NCBI GenBank assembly: GCA_029975915.1
Contig: JARKOC010000058.1
Coordinates: 177,368 to 241,367, forward strand
Source of the DNA: Bryobacteraceae bacterium
Lineage (GTDB): Bacteria > Acidobacteriota > Terriglobia > Bryobacterales > Bryobacteraceae
Reading direction: 5' to 3'
DNA: 64,000 nucleotides
Shown: piece after piece, positions 33,672-41,655 of the stretch
Position numbering within the stretch: the stretch's first letter is position 1
Layout of the letters: every line of letters starts with the position of its first letter
Program-made: the position numbers and the translations under genes
The notes under the pieces: generated by a model
The model's database searches: none
What the model saw: only the letters and a program-made list of their open reading frames with translations
Told to the model about the DNA's origin: nothing

Positions 33672-34174
33672 AACGATTTCTCCCACAGCGGTTTCAGCCG
33701 CTCGATCAACTGGCGGCGGCACCGCAGGTCCCACACATAAACAGTATTGAGCGACTCGGCGCCCAAACGAACTCTGATCTGCTCGAAGCCCAGCCCTGCC
33801 ATCTTCATCTTCAGGATTTCGCGGCAGCGTTCGCCCAACTCTTCCAGGGCCTCAAGAAGCAGCCGCCGCTGTTCCTTTTCAATCACTTCGCGCTCCGGAT
33901 CGGCTTGCGCGCGCAGATCCGCATCCTCGGCCTGGACGCTGGACGACTCGCCATGCCGCGCCGACTTCCGCCACAGCGCCGCCATCTTGAAACGGACAAT
34001 CCTCATCGACAGCGGCACAAGTTCGTCGATCGCCTCCACGCCGCCGTACTTCTCGTGCAGCACCATGAGAGTCTCCTGGGCCAGGTCCTCGGCTTCGGGC
34101 CTCCCAATACGGGATGCCGCGAAAGCGACAATCCTTTCACGGAGCTTGGCCAAAACTGTCTCGCTTGCCGCCAT
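33668..34174 (-). CDS. RNA polymerase ECF-type sigma factor
   Basis: A 168-residue sigma-70 family protein with region 2 (ASRIGRPEAEDLAQETLMVLHEK, about 20-42) and a region-4 helix-turn-helix near 115-155 (RCREILKMKMAGLGFEQIRVRLG). The linker is longer and more acidic than typical, VQAEDADLRAQADPERE. It heads an operon with a membrane regulator (overlapping by ATGA) and a secreted VIT/VWA protein. An envelope-sensing sigma/anti-sigma module is the natural reading. The closely facing Fur gene shares a 68-base divergent promoter region. Confidence 0.88.
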   Translation of the reverse strand: MAASETVLAKLRERIVAFAASRIGRPEAEDLAQETLMVLHEKYGGVEAIDELVPLSMRIVRFKMAALWRKSARHGESSSVQAEDADLRAQADPEREVIEKEQRRLLLEALEELGERCREILKMKMAGLGFEQIRVRLGAESLNTVYVWDLRCRRQLIERLKPLWEKSL

Positions 34175-34242
34175 GGACGCATCCGGGCGCTTGGATCTTC
34201 AGGTTATGACGCTCGGTGGCCCGTGGTAAAGTTGGGGGTACG

Positions 34243-34731
34243 ATGAGGGCCGAGGCTGCACGTGAATCGTTGAAAAAAAGAGGCATCCGCCTGACGCGCC
34301 AGCGCCAGATCCTGCTCGATTTGCTCGAACGGACCGGCCGCCACCTGGACGCTGAGAATCTCTACAAACTGGCCAACAAGCTTGATCCCAAGCTCAACCG
34401 AGTAACCGTCTACCGCACTTTGAAGCTTTTGAAAGAAGGCGGGCTCGTGGATGAGCTGGACTTAATGCACTGGGAAGGCGACCAGCACTACTACGAAACC
34501 CGGTCAAAGCAGGAGCACGCCCATGTCATTTGCCTGCGCTGCGGAAAGGTCGAGGAGTTTTTCGGCGACCCGCTCCAAAAGCTGCGCCGGCAGGTGGAAG
34601 CGCACTTCGGCTTCCAGATCCTGATTGCCCGCACCGAGGTCGGTGGCTACTGCGCCCACTGCCAGTTGATGCGCGCCCAGGAGATCGAAGCCGCCCGCCA
34701 AGGCAAGCTGCCAGACAAAGAGCCCGCCTGA
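34243..34731 (+). CDS. Fur-family transcriptional regulator
   Basis: A 162-residue metal-responsive repressor. The winged helix is at about 8-85 (RLTRQRQILLDLLE, HLDAENLYKLA, TVYRTLKLLKEGGLV). The dimerisation domain has two CxxC zinc pairs, C97/C100 (CLRC) and C137/C140 (CAHC), plus the HAHVIC histidines. ATG 34243 follows GGGGG; a longer start at 34216 is less likely. Whether it is Fur, Zur or PerR cannot be decided. It heads a plus-strand run of a membrane protein, LolA-like protein and acyltransferase, which may be iron- or stress-controlled. No Fur box was identified. Confidence 0.92.
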   Translation: MRAEAARESLKKRGIRLTRQRQILLDLLERTGRHLDAENLYKLANKLDPKLNRVTVYRTLKLLKEGGLVDELDLMHWEGDQHYYETRSKQEHAHVICLRCGKVEEFFGDPLQKLRRQVEAHFGFQILIARTEVGGYCAHCQLMRAQEIEAARQGKLPDKEPA

Positions 34732-34768
34732 AGCTCCGTTCCGGTGATGTTACACTGGAATCGCGCCC

Positions 34769-35107
34769 ATGAAGCACCTCATCTTCTGGGACTTCCCCCG
34801 GACCTCCTGGCAATACGACATCGTCGTGGCGCTAATCCTCGCTTTCATCTTCCTGACCCCTCGCGCGGTATTCAAGGACCAGCCTCGCGCCATGAGCGTC
34901 GTCCGCGTCCCGGTCCACTCGACCACCGCAACCTTCTGGATCGAAGCTGATTTACTCACAGCGAAGGACGATGCGGGCCGTCTCGCCCAGGCATCTGACA
35001 TCATCACAAAAAAGACCGGGAAAGCGGCCACGGTGAAGCGCCTGGAGGTCATCCGTTCCGCTGAAGAGGAAACCCGGGGCTACATGGCCTTCGTCGATGG
35101 ACAGTAG
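34769..35107 (+). CDS. Small single-pass membrane protein of unknown function
   Basis: A 112-residue protein with one hydrophobic helix (about 18-34, DIVVALILAFIFLTP) and a polar remainder lacking recognised motifs. It sits 37 bases after the Fur-family gene and 13 bases before the LolA-like gene, so it belongs to that operon. Its size and placement suggest an accessory envelope protein. The ATG is not preceded by a strong ribosome binding site, so expression may be coupled. Confidence 0.7.
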   Translation: MKHLIFWDFPRTSWQYDIVVALILAFIFLTPRAVFKDQPRAMSVVRVPVHSTTATFWIEADLLTAKDDAGRLAQASDIITKKTGKAATVKRLEVIRSAEEETRGYMAFVDGQ

Positions 35108-35120
35108 GGACGACGATTCG

Positions 35121-35816
35121 ATGATCTCCATCACCAAGTTCAGGTTCGCGGCAGCCGCCGCTGCGATCCTCCTGTCCGGCCTGGCATCCTGGGGCGGTGA
35201 TCTGGACTCCACCTTCGCCCGGATGGACAAAGCCGCTCTGGGGTTTAAGGGCTTGACGGCCGATATTAAGAGCGTCAGTCACACGTTCATCATCAAGGAC
35301 ACGACCGAGGAGAGCGGACGGATGACCTTGCAGCGGCCCAAACCCCGCCAGATGCAAATGCTGGTGGAGTTCACCACGCCGGCGCCGCGCGCCGTCGCTT
35401 TCGCCGGCCGCAAGGTCCAGATGTACTACCCGAAGATGAATACGGTTCAGGAGTACGATCTCGGCAAGCAAGCGGCGCTCATCGACCAGTTCCTCCTGTT
35501 AGGCTTCGGTTCCACCAGCGCGGATCTTCGCGCCAACTACGACATCAAATATGGGGGTGAGAACTCAGCCGGAGGCCAAGCGTGCGACCGGCTGGAACTC
35601 ACCCCGAAATCGGCTGAAGCGCGCCAGCACGTCAGCCGGATCTCTCTCTGGGTTTCGCAGGCCAACGGCCAGCCGGCCCAGATCCAGGTGTTCATGCCGT
35701 CGAAAGACTACCGCCTGATCACCTATACCCGCGTGGCGTTGAACCCGTCCCTGGGCAAGGACGCGGCCAGCCTGAAGCTGCCCAAGGGCGTCAAACGGGA
35801 GACGCCGCAAAAGTAG
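35121..35816 (+). CDS. LolA-like outer-membrane lipoprotein-sorting protein
   Basis: A 231-residue exported protein. A signal peptide (about 1-26) precedes a LolA/LolB-like beta-barrel half with FARMDKAALGFKGLTADIKSVSHTF, a QMYYPKMNTVQEYDLG strand pattern and LPKGVKRETPQ at the end. It probably carries lipoproteins or other lipids across the periplasm, but the family is diverse. ATG 35121 lies 11 bases after AGGGA, in preference to an overlapping ATG at 35097. It is followed 2 bases later by an acyltransferase-like membrane protein. Confidence 0.8.
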   Translation: MISITKFRFAAAAAAILLSGLASWGGDLDSTFARMDKAALGFKGLTADIKSVSHTFIIKDTTEESGRMTLQRPKPRQMQMLVEFTTPAPRAVAFAGRKVQMYYPKMNTVQEYDLGKQAALIDQFLLLGFGSTSADLRANYDIKYGGENSAGGQACDRLELTPKSAEARQHVSRISLWVSQANGQPAQIQVFMPSKDYRLITYTRVALNPSLGKDAASLKLPKGVKRETPQK

Positions 35817-35818
35817 AG

Positions 35819-36943
35819 ATGAATCAATCTGCAACTCCGTCTGTCAAGGGCAAAACCAATCGTTTGGCCTATCTCGATTGGGCCCGCGGGACGGCAGCCC
35901 TGGTGATGCTCCAGGGCCATGTGTTTCATAGTTTTATCCGGCCTGATCTCCGGCAGGATGCGCCCTACGTTCTTTCCCAGTTCGTCGGCGGCATGACGCC
36001 GGCGGTGTTTCTCTTCCTCACGGGGGTGACGCTGGCATTTCTCATGGATTCCCGCGGCAAGGTGGGCCTGAGTCCTGCCGCGCGCGTCTGGGAAGCTTTC
36101 AAGCGTTCCCGCTACTTGTTCTTGCTGGCAATCGCATTCAGACTCCAGATGTGGCTCTTCGCCGCCGGTGGAAGCCACTGGACCGACATTTTCAAGGTCG
36201 ACATTCTGAATTCGATGGGCTTGGCCATCGCCCTATTGGCTCCGCTGGCCATGTTCTCCACCCACGACCGGATGCGGCTCGGTTTCGTTGCCGGCCTGGC
36301 CATCGCCTGCGCCTCGCCCATCATCTCCGGCTTGAACCTCTCCTGGCTGCATCCCTTCTTCCGCGCCTACTTCGTGCCCGACCCGAACTATTTCTCCTTC
36401 TTCCCGTGGGCGGCGTTTGTCGCTTTCGGCGTCAGCGCTGGCTCGGTCATCCGTGTGGTGAAGGAAGACGACATGCTGAAGGTGATGCAGTGGGCCAGTC
36501 TGATCGGCATCGCCTTGATTGTCGGCGCGCGGTATTTCGCCAACCTGCCTTATTCTCTCTATCCGAATGCCGACTTCTGGATCAACAGCCCGGCCCTGAT
36601 CCTGATCAAACTCGGCGTTCTGTATCTGTTGCTGGCCTTCGCCTTCTTATGGACCCGCTACATCAATCCTGGCGGGTGGAGTTTCATTCGCCAGATCGGC
36701 ACCACGTCGCTTCTGGTCTATTGGGTCCACACGGAGATCGTTTACGGGCGCTGGTTCTGGTTCTGGAAGGAATCGCTTACGCCAATGCCGACTTTGGTCA
36801 TTGCGGTTGTGGTGATCGTGGCGATGGTGGCGCTCTCGGTCGCCCGCACGGGCTATAAGGGCTCGCGCAGTTTCCCGGAATGGGCCAAGGCCCGTTGGGA
36901 GCAGATGCGGGCTGAACCGGTGCCCGCGGCGGCCGGCGATTAA
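35819..36943 (+). CDS. DUF1624/HGSNAT-like membrane acyltransferase
   Basis: A 374-residue, roughly ten-helix membrane protein. RLAYLDWARGTAALVMLQGHVFHSF near 15-40 matches the start of the heparan-alpha-glucosaminide N-acetyltransferase-related (DUF1624) family, with the conserved helix-1 D/R and the H in QGH. FLFLTGVTLAFLMD is the second helix. The family is thought to transfer acyl groups across the membrane to sugars. It starts 2 bases after the LolA-like gene, consistent with an envelope-modification operon. Acceptor unknown. Confidence 0.8.
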   Translation: MNQSATPSVKGKTNRLAYLDWARGTAALVMLQGHVFHSFIRPDLRQDAPYVLSQFVGGMTPAVFLFLTGVTLAFLMDSRGKVGLSPAARVWEAFKRSRYLFLLAIAFRLQMWLFAAGGSHWTDIFKVDILNSMGLAIALLAPLAMFSTHDRMRLGFVAGLAIACASPIISGLNLSWLHPFFRAYFVPDPNYFSFFPWAAFVAFGVSAGSVIRVVKEDDMLKVMQWASLIGIALIVGARYFANLPYSLYPNADFWINSPALILIKLGVLYLLLAFAFLWTRYINPGGWSFIRQIGTTSLLVYWVHTEIVYGRWFWFWKESLTPMPTLVIAVVVIVAMVALSVARTGYKGSRSFPEWAKARWEQMRAEPVPAAAGD

Positions 36944-36993
36944 GCCGGGTTGACGCAAGCCGGGACAGGACGCATCCTGAATCAGGAGGGCCG

Positions 36994-37446
36994 ATGCCGG
37001 ACAACCCGAACTTGGCCCGCGCCTGGAAAGCGATGGCATGGGCCATCCTGATCCACGTGCTCGACGAAGCGTGGAATAACTTCCTTGTCGTCTACAATCC
37101 AGTCGCCATGGAGATCGCAGACCGCTATCCCTGGCTTCCTGTCCCGATCTTCCGCTTCGAGTACTGGCTGGGCGGACTGCTCCTGGGCGTTCTCATCCTG
37201 ATGGCGTTGACGCCGGTGGCACGGCGCGGCTCACACGGCATCATCCTGGCGGCGCGGATTCTGTCTGCGTTCATGATCGTCAACGGCCTGGGCCACATCG
37301 CCGCGACCATCGCCGGACGCACGCCATTCGGCGTGGAGTTTGCCCGCCCAATGCCAGGCTTCTGGAGTTCTTTGGTGCTGATCCCTGTAGCGATCTGGCT
37401 GTGGCGCGCTGCGAGCGCTACGAGACAGCCGGTTGCCGCGGCATGA
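36994..37446 (+). CDS. Four-helix membrane protein, possible HXXEE-like
   Basis: A 150-residue integral membrane protein with about four helices. HVLDEAWNNF near 21-30 and NGLGHIAATI near 95-104 resemble the two histidine-containing helices of HXXEE-type proteins, but the match is weak. AGGAGG at 36984-36989 gives a strong start at 36994. It lies 50 bases after the acyltransferase gene. Confidence 0.65.
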   Translation: MPDNPNLARAWKAMAWAILIHVLDEAWNNFLVVYNPVAMEIADRYPWLPVPIFRFEYWLGGLLLGVLILMALTPVARRGSHGIILAARILSAFMIVNGLGHIAATIAGRTPFGVEFARPMPGFWSSLVLIPVAIWLWRAASATRQPVAAA

Positions 37447-37490
37447 AAGTTGCGACCGACGGTCCGCCTCGGCCATCCTGAAATCAAGGG

Positions 37491-37727
37491 ATGCGGACTG
37501 AACAGCAGATAGAGGCTCAAGCTGTGGCCCGGCTCATCGCTCAGATCGATTCAATCGATGCGTGGCGCGACCGTGTCGGGCGGCGCATCCTGGCGCTTTT
37601 CCTGGTCACGTTCGCATTTGCCATAGGCCTTCTGATTTGGACAGTCAAGCAAGCCCAACTCAACCCGCCGCAGATCCAGAAGCCGCCAGGAGAGCAGGTC
37701 CCGGCGGTGCTCAAACGTCTGTTGTAG
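37491..37727 (+). CDS. Small single-pass membrane protein
   Basis: A 78-residue protein: a charged helical N-terminus (about 1-30), one transmembrane helix (about 33-51, ILALFLVTFAFAIGLLIWTV) and a Pro-rich periplasmic tail. AAGGG touches the ATG directly, an awkwardly close ribosome binding site, so it may be coupled to the preceding gene. It overlaps the start region of the MFS gene in another frame. No family recognised. Confidence 0.55.
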   Translation: MRTEQQIEAQAVARLIAQIDSIDAWRDRVGRRILALFLVTFAFAIGLLIWTVKQAQLNPPQIQKPPGEQVPAVLKRLL

Positions 37728-38896
37728 GGGCCACGCTCCCGGTACCCGCCGTCTGGCCTGTGGTGATGGCCGGGTTTTGCAGTTTCCTTGATCTCTATTC
37801 GACCCAGCCCATCCTGCCGTTGCTCGCGCGGGAGCTTGGTGCGCATCAAGCCGCGGCCAGTCTGACCGTGACCGTCGCCACTGCGGGTGTCGCGCTTTCG
37901 GCTCCTCTGGCCGGAGCCCTGGCCGGGCGATTTGGGACCAAACGAACCATCGTGGTCTCCGCCTGGCTGCTGACCTTATTCACCGTTATGGCCGTGCTGT
38001 CACGCGGGTTGGCCGATCTGCTGGTCTGGCGATTCCTCCAAGGCGTGGTGACGCCGGGCATTTTTGCCGTCACTGTCGCTTACATCCAACGGCAATGGGC
38101 CGGGCGCGGACCAGGAGCCGTGACGGCCGCTTATGTGACGGGGACCGTCATCGGCGGGTTTACTGGCCGGGCGGTCAGCGGCTGGGCGGCGGGGCACTTC
38201 GGGTGGCGGTCCTCGTTTCTTGCCCTGGCAGTATTGAATGCCATCGGGGCGGCGGCACTGAGCGGGTTCCTGCGCCCGGAAAAGCGCGACCAAACGAACT
38301 TCCCGAGCCGGTCAGGAGTTGTTAAGTTATTCAACAACAATGTCCTTATCGCGACATGCGCGGTGGGCTTTTGCGTTTTGTTCTCCATGCACGCCATCTT
38401 CACCTACATCCCGTTCCACTTGGCCGAGCCGCCCTATTCGCTCGGTCCGGGGACGCTCGGATCGTTGTTTTCCGTCTACCTGATCGGCGCATTTGTCACG
38501 CCCTGGTTCGGACGCCGGATCGACCGCTATGGCCACAGGGCGGTACTGGCCGTGGCAATGACAATCTCGGCGGCGGGCGCGATACTGACCCTGGCTGGGC
38601 CGCTCGCCCTCGTGGTCGCCGGGCTGGCTCTGACATGCACCGGCGTCTTCGTCGCGCAAGCTGCGGCCAGCAGCCACATTGGCGTGGCCGTGCATGGCAA
38701 TCTTTCGATGGCTGTAGGACTTTACGTGACCTTTTACTACATCGGTGGCAGCGCCGGCGCCGCGGTCCCCGGCTGGTTCTGGAACCTGGGCGGCTGGCCG
38801 GTTTGCGTCGGGCTTGTCGTCGTTATCCAAGCTGCGACGGTGGCATTGGCATGGCGCGGTTGGGCGGAGCGCGGATCGGACTTCGTCGGCTCCTGA
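37637..38896 (+). CDS. MFS transporter, YnfM/arabinose-efflux-like
   Basis: A 12-helix major facilitator protein of about 420 residues. Motifs: FLDLYSTQPILPLLARELG in helix 1, GALAGRFGTKRTIV in loop 2-3, and FGWRSSFLALAVLNAIGA. The family contains multidrug and sugar exporters. The start is uncertain: the frame is open from GTG 37562, TTG 37637 gives a short leader, and GTG 37760 would begin just inside helix 1. No candidate has a strong ribosome binding site; 37637 is used here. All overlap or closely follow the small membrane-protein gene, suggesting coupling. Role probably efflux; substrate unknown. Confidence 0.8.
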   Translation: MDSQASPTQPAADPEAARRAGPGGAQTSVVGATLPVPAVWPVVMAGFCSFLDLYSTQPILPLLARELGAHQAAASLTVTVATAGVALSAPLAGALAGRFGTKRTIVVSAWLLTLFTVMAVLSRGLADLLVWRFLQGVVTPGIFAVTVAYIQRQWAGRGPGAVTAAYVTGTVIGGFTGRAVSGWAAGHFGWRSSFLALAVLNAIGAAALSGFLRPEKRDQTNFPSRSGVVKLFNNNVLIATCAVGFCVLFSMHAIFTYIPFHLAEPPYSLGPGTLGSLFSVYLIGAFVTPWFGRRIDRYGHRAVLAVAMTISAAGAILTLAGPLALVVAGLALTCTGVFVAQAAASSHIGVAVHGNLSMAVGLYVTFYYIGGSAGAAVPGWFWNLGGWPVCVGLVVVIQAATVALAWRGWAERGSDFVGS

Positions 38897-38984
38897 ATCA
38901 GACCTTCGTTTGGGTGTAGAGTGTGAATACTCCGGTCCGGCACCGGATTTCGACCACCACAACCAAACGAAGTGAGGATCGCCA

Positions 38985-39947
38985 ATGAAGAAGAATCTCG
39001 GTTTCTCAGCGTTGACCCTGCTGGGAGTGTGCGGATTGGGTTTCGCGCTCGGCTCGATGTGGAATCACGGGAGCCCGGAAGTGGCCCTGGCCAAGGAACC
39101 GGCCGTGCAGGCGCCCGCGCCTCCGGCCAATGACGGCAAACTGCGCATCATCATCTTCGGGGCCCATCCCGACGACGCCGAGTACACCGGCGCCGGGGTG
39201 GCGGTGAAATGGGCCAGGGCGGGCCACCACGTGAAGTTTGTTTCGACGACCAACGGCGATATCGGACATTGGGGCCAAGCGGGCGGACCGCTGGCAATGC
39301 GCAGGATCAAGGAAGTCCAGCAAGTGGCCAAGAAGATGGGGGTGACCGTCGAGGTGATGGACAATCACGACGGCGAGATCATGCCGACGCTGGAAAACCG
39401 CCGGGCGTTCACCCGGCTGATCCGGCAGTGGAACGCCGACATCGTCATCGGCCCCCGGACCAACGACTATCACCCCGACCACCGCTACACCGGCATCCTG
39501 CTTCAGGATTCGGCGTTCATGGTGGCCGTGCCGTTCTTCTGCCCCGAAGTTCCGGCGCTGCAAAAGAACCCGGTGTTCCTCTACAAATCGGATCGCTTCC
39601 AGAAGCCGAATCCGTTCAAGGCCGACGTGGCCGTGGGCATCGATGAGGTGATCGAACCGACCCTGGATGCGCTGCTTGAAATGGTCTCCCAAATCCACGA
39701 GGGCGGCGCCAATGGCGATGCCAGCCTGTACCCGTCCGATCCGGCGGCGCGCAAGAAGCGCGATGCCCAAGTCCGGCAGAGCCTGGCGCGGCGATACGCA
39801 GCCGGAGCGACGCAGTACCGCGACGTGCTCGAGAAGTTCTACGGCGCCGAGGCCGCCAAGAAGATCCAGTATGCGCAGGCGTTCGAGATCTGCGAATACG
39901 GACGGCGGCCGTCGATGGAAGAGTTGAAGAAGATGTTTCCGTTCTGA
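38985..39947 (+). CDS. Exported PIG-L/LmbE-family deacetylase
   Basis: A 320-residue zinc N-acetylglucosamine deacetylase-like protein. The zinc motif AHPDD is at 60-64 (H61, D64), and DYHPDH further on supplies the third histidine. An N-terminal hydrophobic stretch (about 8-24) is a signal peptide or anchor. Family members deacetylate GlcNAc-inositol, teichoplanin-type or other N-acetyl sugars. An exported form points to periplasmic glycan processing. ATG 38985 follows an AACGAAGTGAGGATCG leader. A palindromic element lies just downstream. Confidence 0.93.
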   Translation: MKKNLGFSALTLLGVCGLGFALGSMWNHGSPEVALAKEPAVQAPAPPANDGKLRIIIFGAHPDDAEYTGAGVAVKWARAGHHVKFVSTTNGDIGHWGQAGGPLAMRRIKEVQQVAKKMGVTVEVMDNHDGEIMPTLENRRAFTRLIRQWNADIVIGPRTNDYHPDHRYTGILLQDSAFMVAVPFFCPEVPALQKNPVFLYKSDRFQKPNPFKADVAVGIDEVIEPTLDALLEMVSQIHEGGANGDASLYPSDPAARKKRDAQVRQSLARRYAAGATQYRDVLEKFYGAEAAKKIQYAQAFEICEYGRRPSMEELKKMFPF

Positions 39948-39964
39948 GGGGATTCGGTCAACCA

Positions 39965-39994
39965 GGGGCTGACCTGCGGACAGGGGCCAGCCCC
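39965..39994. repeat. GC-rich imperfect palindrome downstream of PIG-L gene
   Basis: GGGGCTG (39965-39971) pairs with CAGCCCC (39988-39994), with an inner CCTG/CAGG pair around CGGA. It may be a terminator for the deacetylase gene or a REP-like palindrome. No second full copy was noticed in this window. Confidence 0.45.
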
Positions 39995-40071
39995 AGTAGG
40001 AACGTGAACCCAGTCGGGCACAATGCATCTGGGGCAGTTGAGTGCGGCGAATTCCTGGAGGTGATGCACTG

Positions 40072-40809
40072 GTGACGGCTTGCCGCAGAAAGGTCATTCG
40101 CCTTGTGGCGTGGGCTGTCGTACTGGCTCTCTACTTCCCTGTCATTACGGCGGGTGCGCCTCCTGTCGAGCTACACGGGGTGGTGCGGGATGCGAGTGGC
40201 GTGCCTATTCGCGGTGTCGAGATCGGTATCCTCAGCCGCGCGGCTGAAGCAGCCGTCACAGATTCCGAAGGCGCTTTTCGACTGGATTGGGACAGCCGCA
40301 CAATCCTAGTGGAGCACCGGGATTATGTACCCCAGTTCCTCACGCCGGTTCAACTTAAGGGGGTTCCGCTCGACATACGCCTCCAATCACGTGCGGCTCG
40401 GGAGTGGGTTATTCCTGTCTGCCGCGGTGCGAGGTTGTCGAGAACGAATCCCTTTCGAACGATCCGATTCCGGCTGCCGAGGGGGCTCAAGTCAAAGGTG
40501 ATAGGGGGCAAGTCAAAGGAAGTCGCTTACATCACCGACAAGAGTAAAAACGCCGAGATGAAAGTCTGGTTTCGTGTGGTGTCAAGTGGGGTTCCAGCCA
40601 GCAACTTTTTCAAATCGTCTGGAGCGAGAGCGACGACGCGACCCATCGATCTGGACGAGGCCAAGGGATACGATGTCCGGGTTGTTGGGTCGGACACCAG
40701 GGTGTCGAGGTGGGTCGGCGTTTTCTACACATTCATGGTTTATGAAAACGCTGAGCCGGAAGTGGCGAAGAAGTTCGACGCGGTTATCGATGGAGTTTGT
40801 CACTACTAG
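40072..40809 (+). CDS. Secreted protein with carboxypeptidase-regulatory-like domain
   Basis: A 245-residue protein. A signal peptide (about 5-28, VAWAVVLALYFPVITAG) is followed by a carboxypeptidase D regulatory-like beta domain (about 32-100; GVVRDASGVPIRGVEIGI, TDSEGAFRLDW) and a C-terminal part of unknown fold. GTG 40072 is set by GGAGG at 40057-40061, 10 bases upstream. Such domains are common in Acidobacteriota surface proteins. No enzymatic motif is evident. Confidence 0.72.
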   Translation: MTACRRKVIRLVAWAVVLALYFPVITAGAPPVELHGVVRDASGVPIRGVEIGILSRAAEAAVTDSEGAFRLDWDSRTILVEHRDYVPQFLTPVQLKGVPLDIRLQSRAAREWVIPVCRGARLSRTNPFRTIRFRLPRGLKSKVIGGKSKEVAYITDKSKNAEMKVWFRVVSSGVPASNFFKSSGARATTRPIDLDEAKGYDVRVVGSDTRVSRWVGVFYTFMVYENAEPEVAKKFDAVIDGVCHY

Positions 40810-40857
40810 CCAGGCGACGGCCAGGGCATGGAGCCGTGATAGGTGCCGGCCAGCCCG

Positions 40858-41166
40858 CTAGGCGGCCCGGCGAGGCCGAATGCGTAGGTCAACTTCGAGT
40901 CCGGCATCGGAGATCATGTTGACCAAAGTGTCGAGCGAGAAGCGGCTGATCTTGCCTCGTGTCAGGTCGGAAACCCTGGGTTGAGACACACGGAGCCGCT
41001 CGGCTGCCGACGCCTGAGTCAGGCCTTCTTTCTCTATGAACTTACGCAAGCCAGTCATCAGTTGAGCCCGCAATTCGAGGTTGCGGGTTTCCGCGGGTGA
41101 AAAACCCAGGTCCGCGAAGACACTTCTCGCGCTGGGAGTTCGTTTGGTCTTGGTGTTGATCTTCAT
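40858..41166 (-). CDS. XRE-family antitoxin, HigA-like
   Basis: A 102-residue protein with an XRE-type helix-turn-helix (about 38-85; LTQASAAERLRVSQPRVSDLTRGK) and a basic N-terminus. It lies 12 bases downstream of a HigB-like toxin gene, the toxin-first order typical of HigBA systems. It probably neutralises the toxin and represses the operon. Confidence 0.88.
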   Translation of the reverse strand: MKINTKTKRTPSARSVFADLGFSPAETRNLELRAQLMTGLRKFIEKEGLTQASAAERLRVSQPRVSDLTRGKISRFSLDTLVNMISDAGLEVDLRIRPRRAA

Positions 41167-41178
41167 CGGAAGCCTCCA

Positions 41179-41508
41179 CTACTTGGCACGCCGCTGTGCC
41201 AGGATTTCCCTGTACCTCACCCGGCCAAGATCGATGTCCGCTTTTCGCGTGGTTCTCGATTTCTTGCTGAAGCAGTGCAACACGTACACTGATTCCTCAA
41301 ACTTCGCAACATAGAAGACTCGGTACTCACTGATTTCGTGCAGCCTGATTTCCAGCACACCGGGACCGACGTCCGGCATTGGGCGGTAGTCGTCGGGCAT
41401 CTGGCCCGCCTGCACGAGTTTCAACTGGTACCCCGCGTCAGCCCGGATTCCCGCAGGAGCGTCCCGGAGCCGCTCCAAACTGTCGCCCATCCAACTGATT
41501 GGCTTCAA
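41179..41508 (-). CDS. HigB/Gp49-like toxin
   Basis: A 109-residue protein of the phage-derived Gp49-like/HigB group, RelE-related ribosome-dependent mRNA interferases. Characteristic strings are DYRPMPDVGPGVLEIRLHE, EYRVFYVAKFEESVYVLHCFSKKSRTT and a C-terminal YREILAQ. The TTG start at 41508 is favoured: AGAAGG (41515-41520) directly abuts a GTG at 41514 but lies 6 bases from 41508, and the resulting N-terminus KPISWMGDSLERLR matches the family. Antitoxin gene follows 12 bases later. Confidence 0.88.
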   Translation of the reverse strand: MKPISWMGDSLERLRDAPAGIRADAGYQLKLVQAGQMPDDYRPMPDVGPGVLEIRLHEISEYRVFYVAKFEESVYVLHCFSKKSRTTRKADIDLGRVRYREILAQRRAK

Positions 41509-41655
41509 CAGCACCCTTCTAATTATACACAAACTTATATGGTGGTCGAGCCTTGTGGTCTTCAAACGACATCCGCGACGGAAGTAATCCTGGATTTCGA
41601 CCGGAAGACAATTCGTACATCGCCGGCGGGGCACAATAGAAGTCGGAGCCAACGA

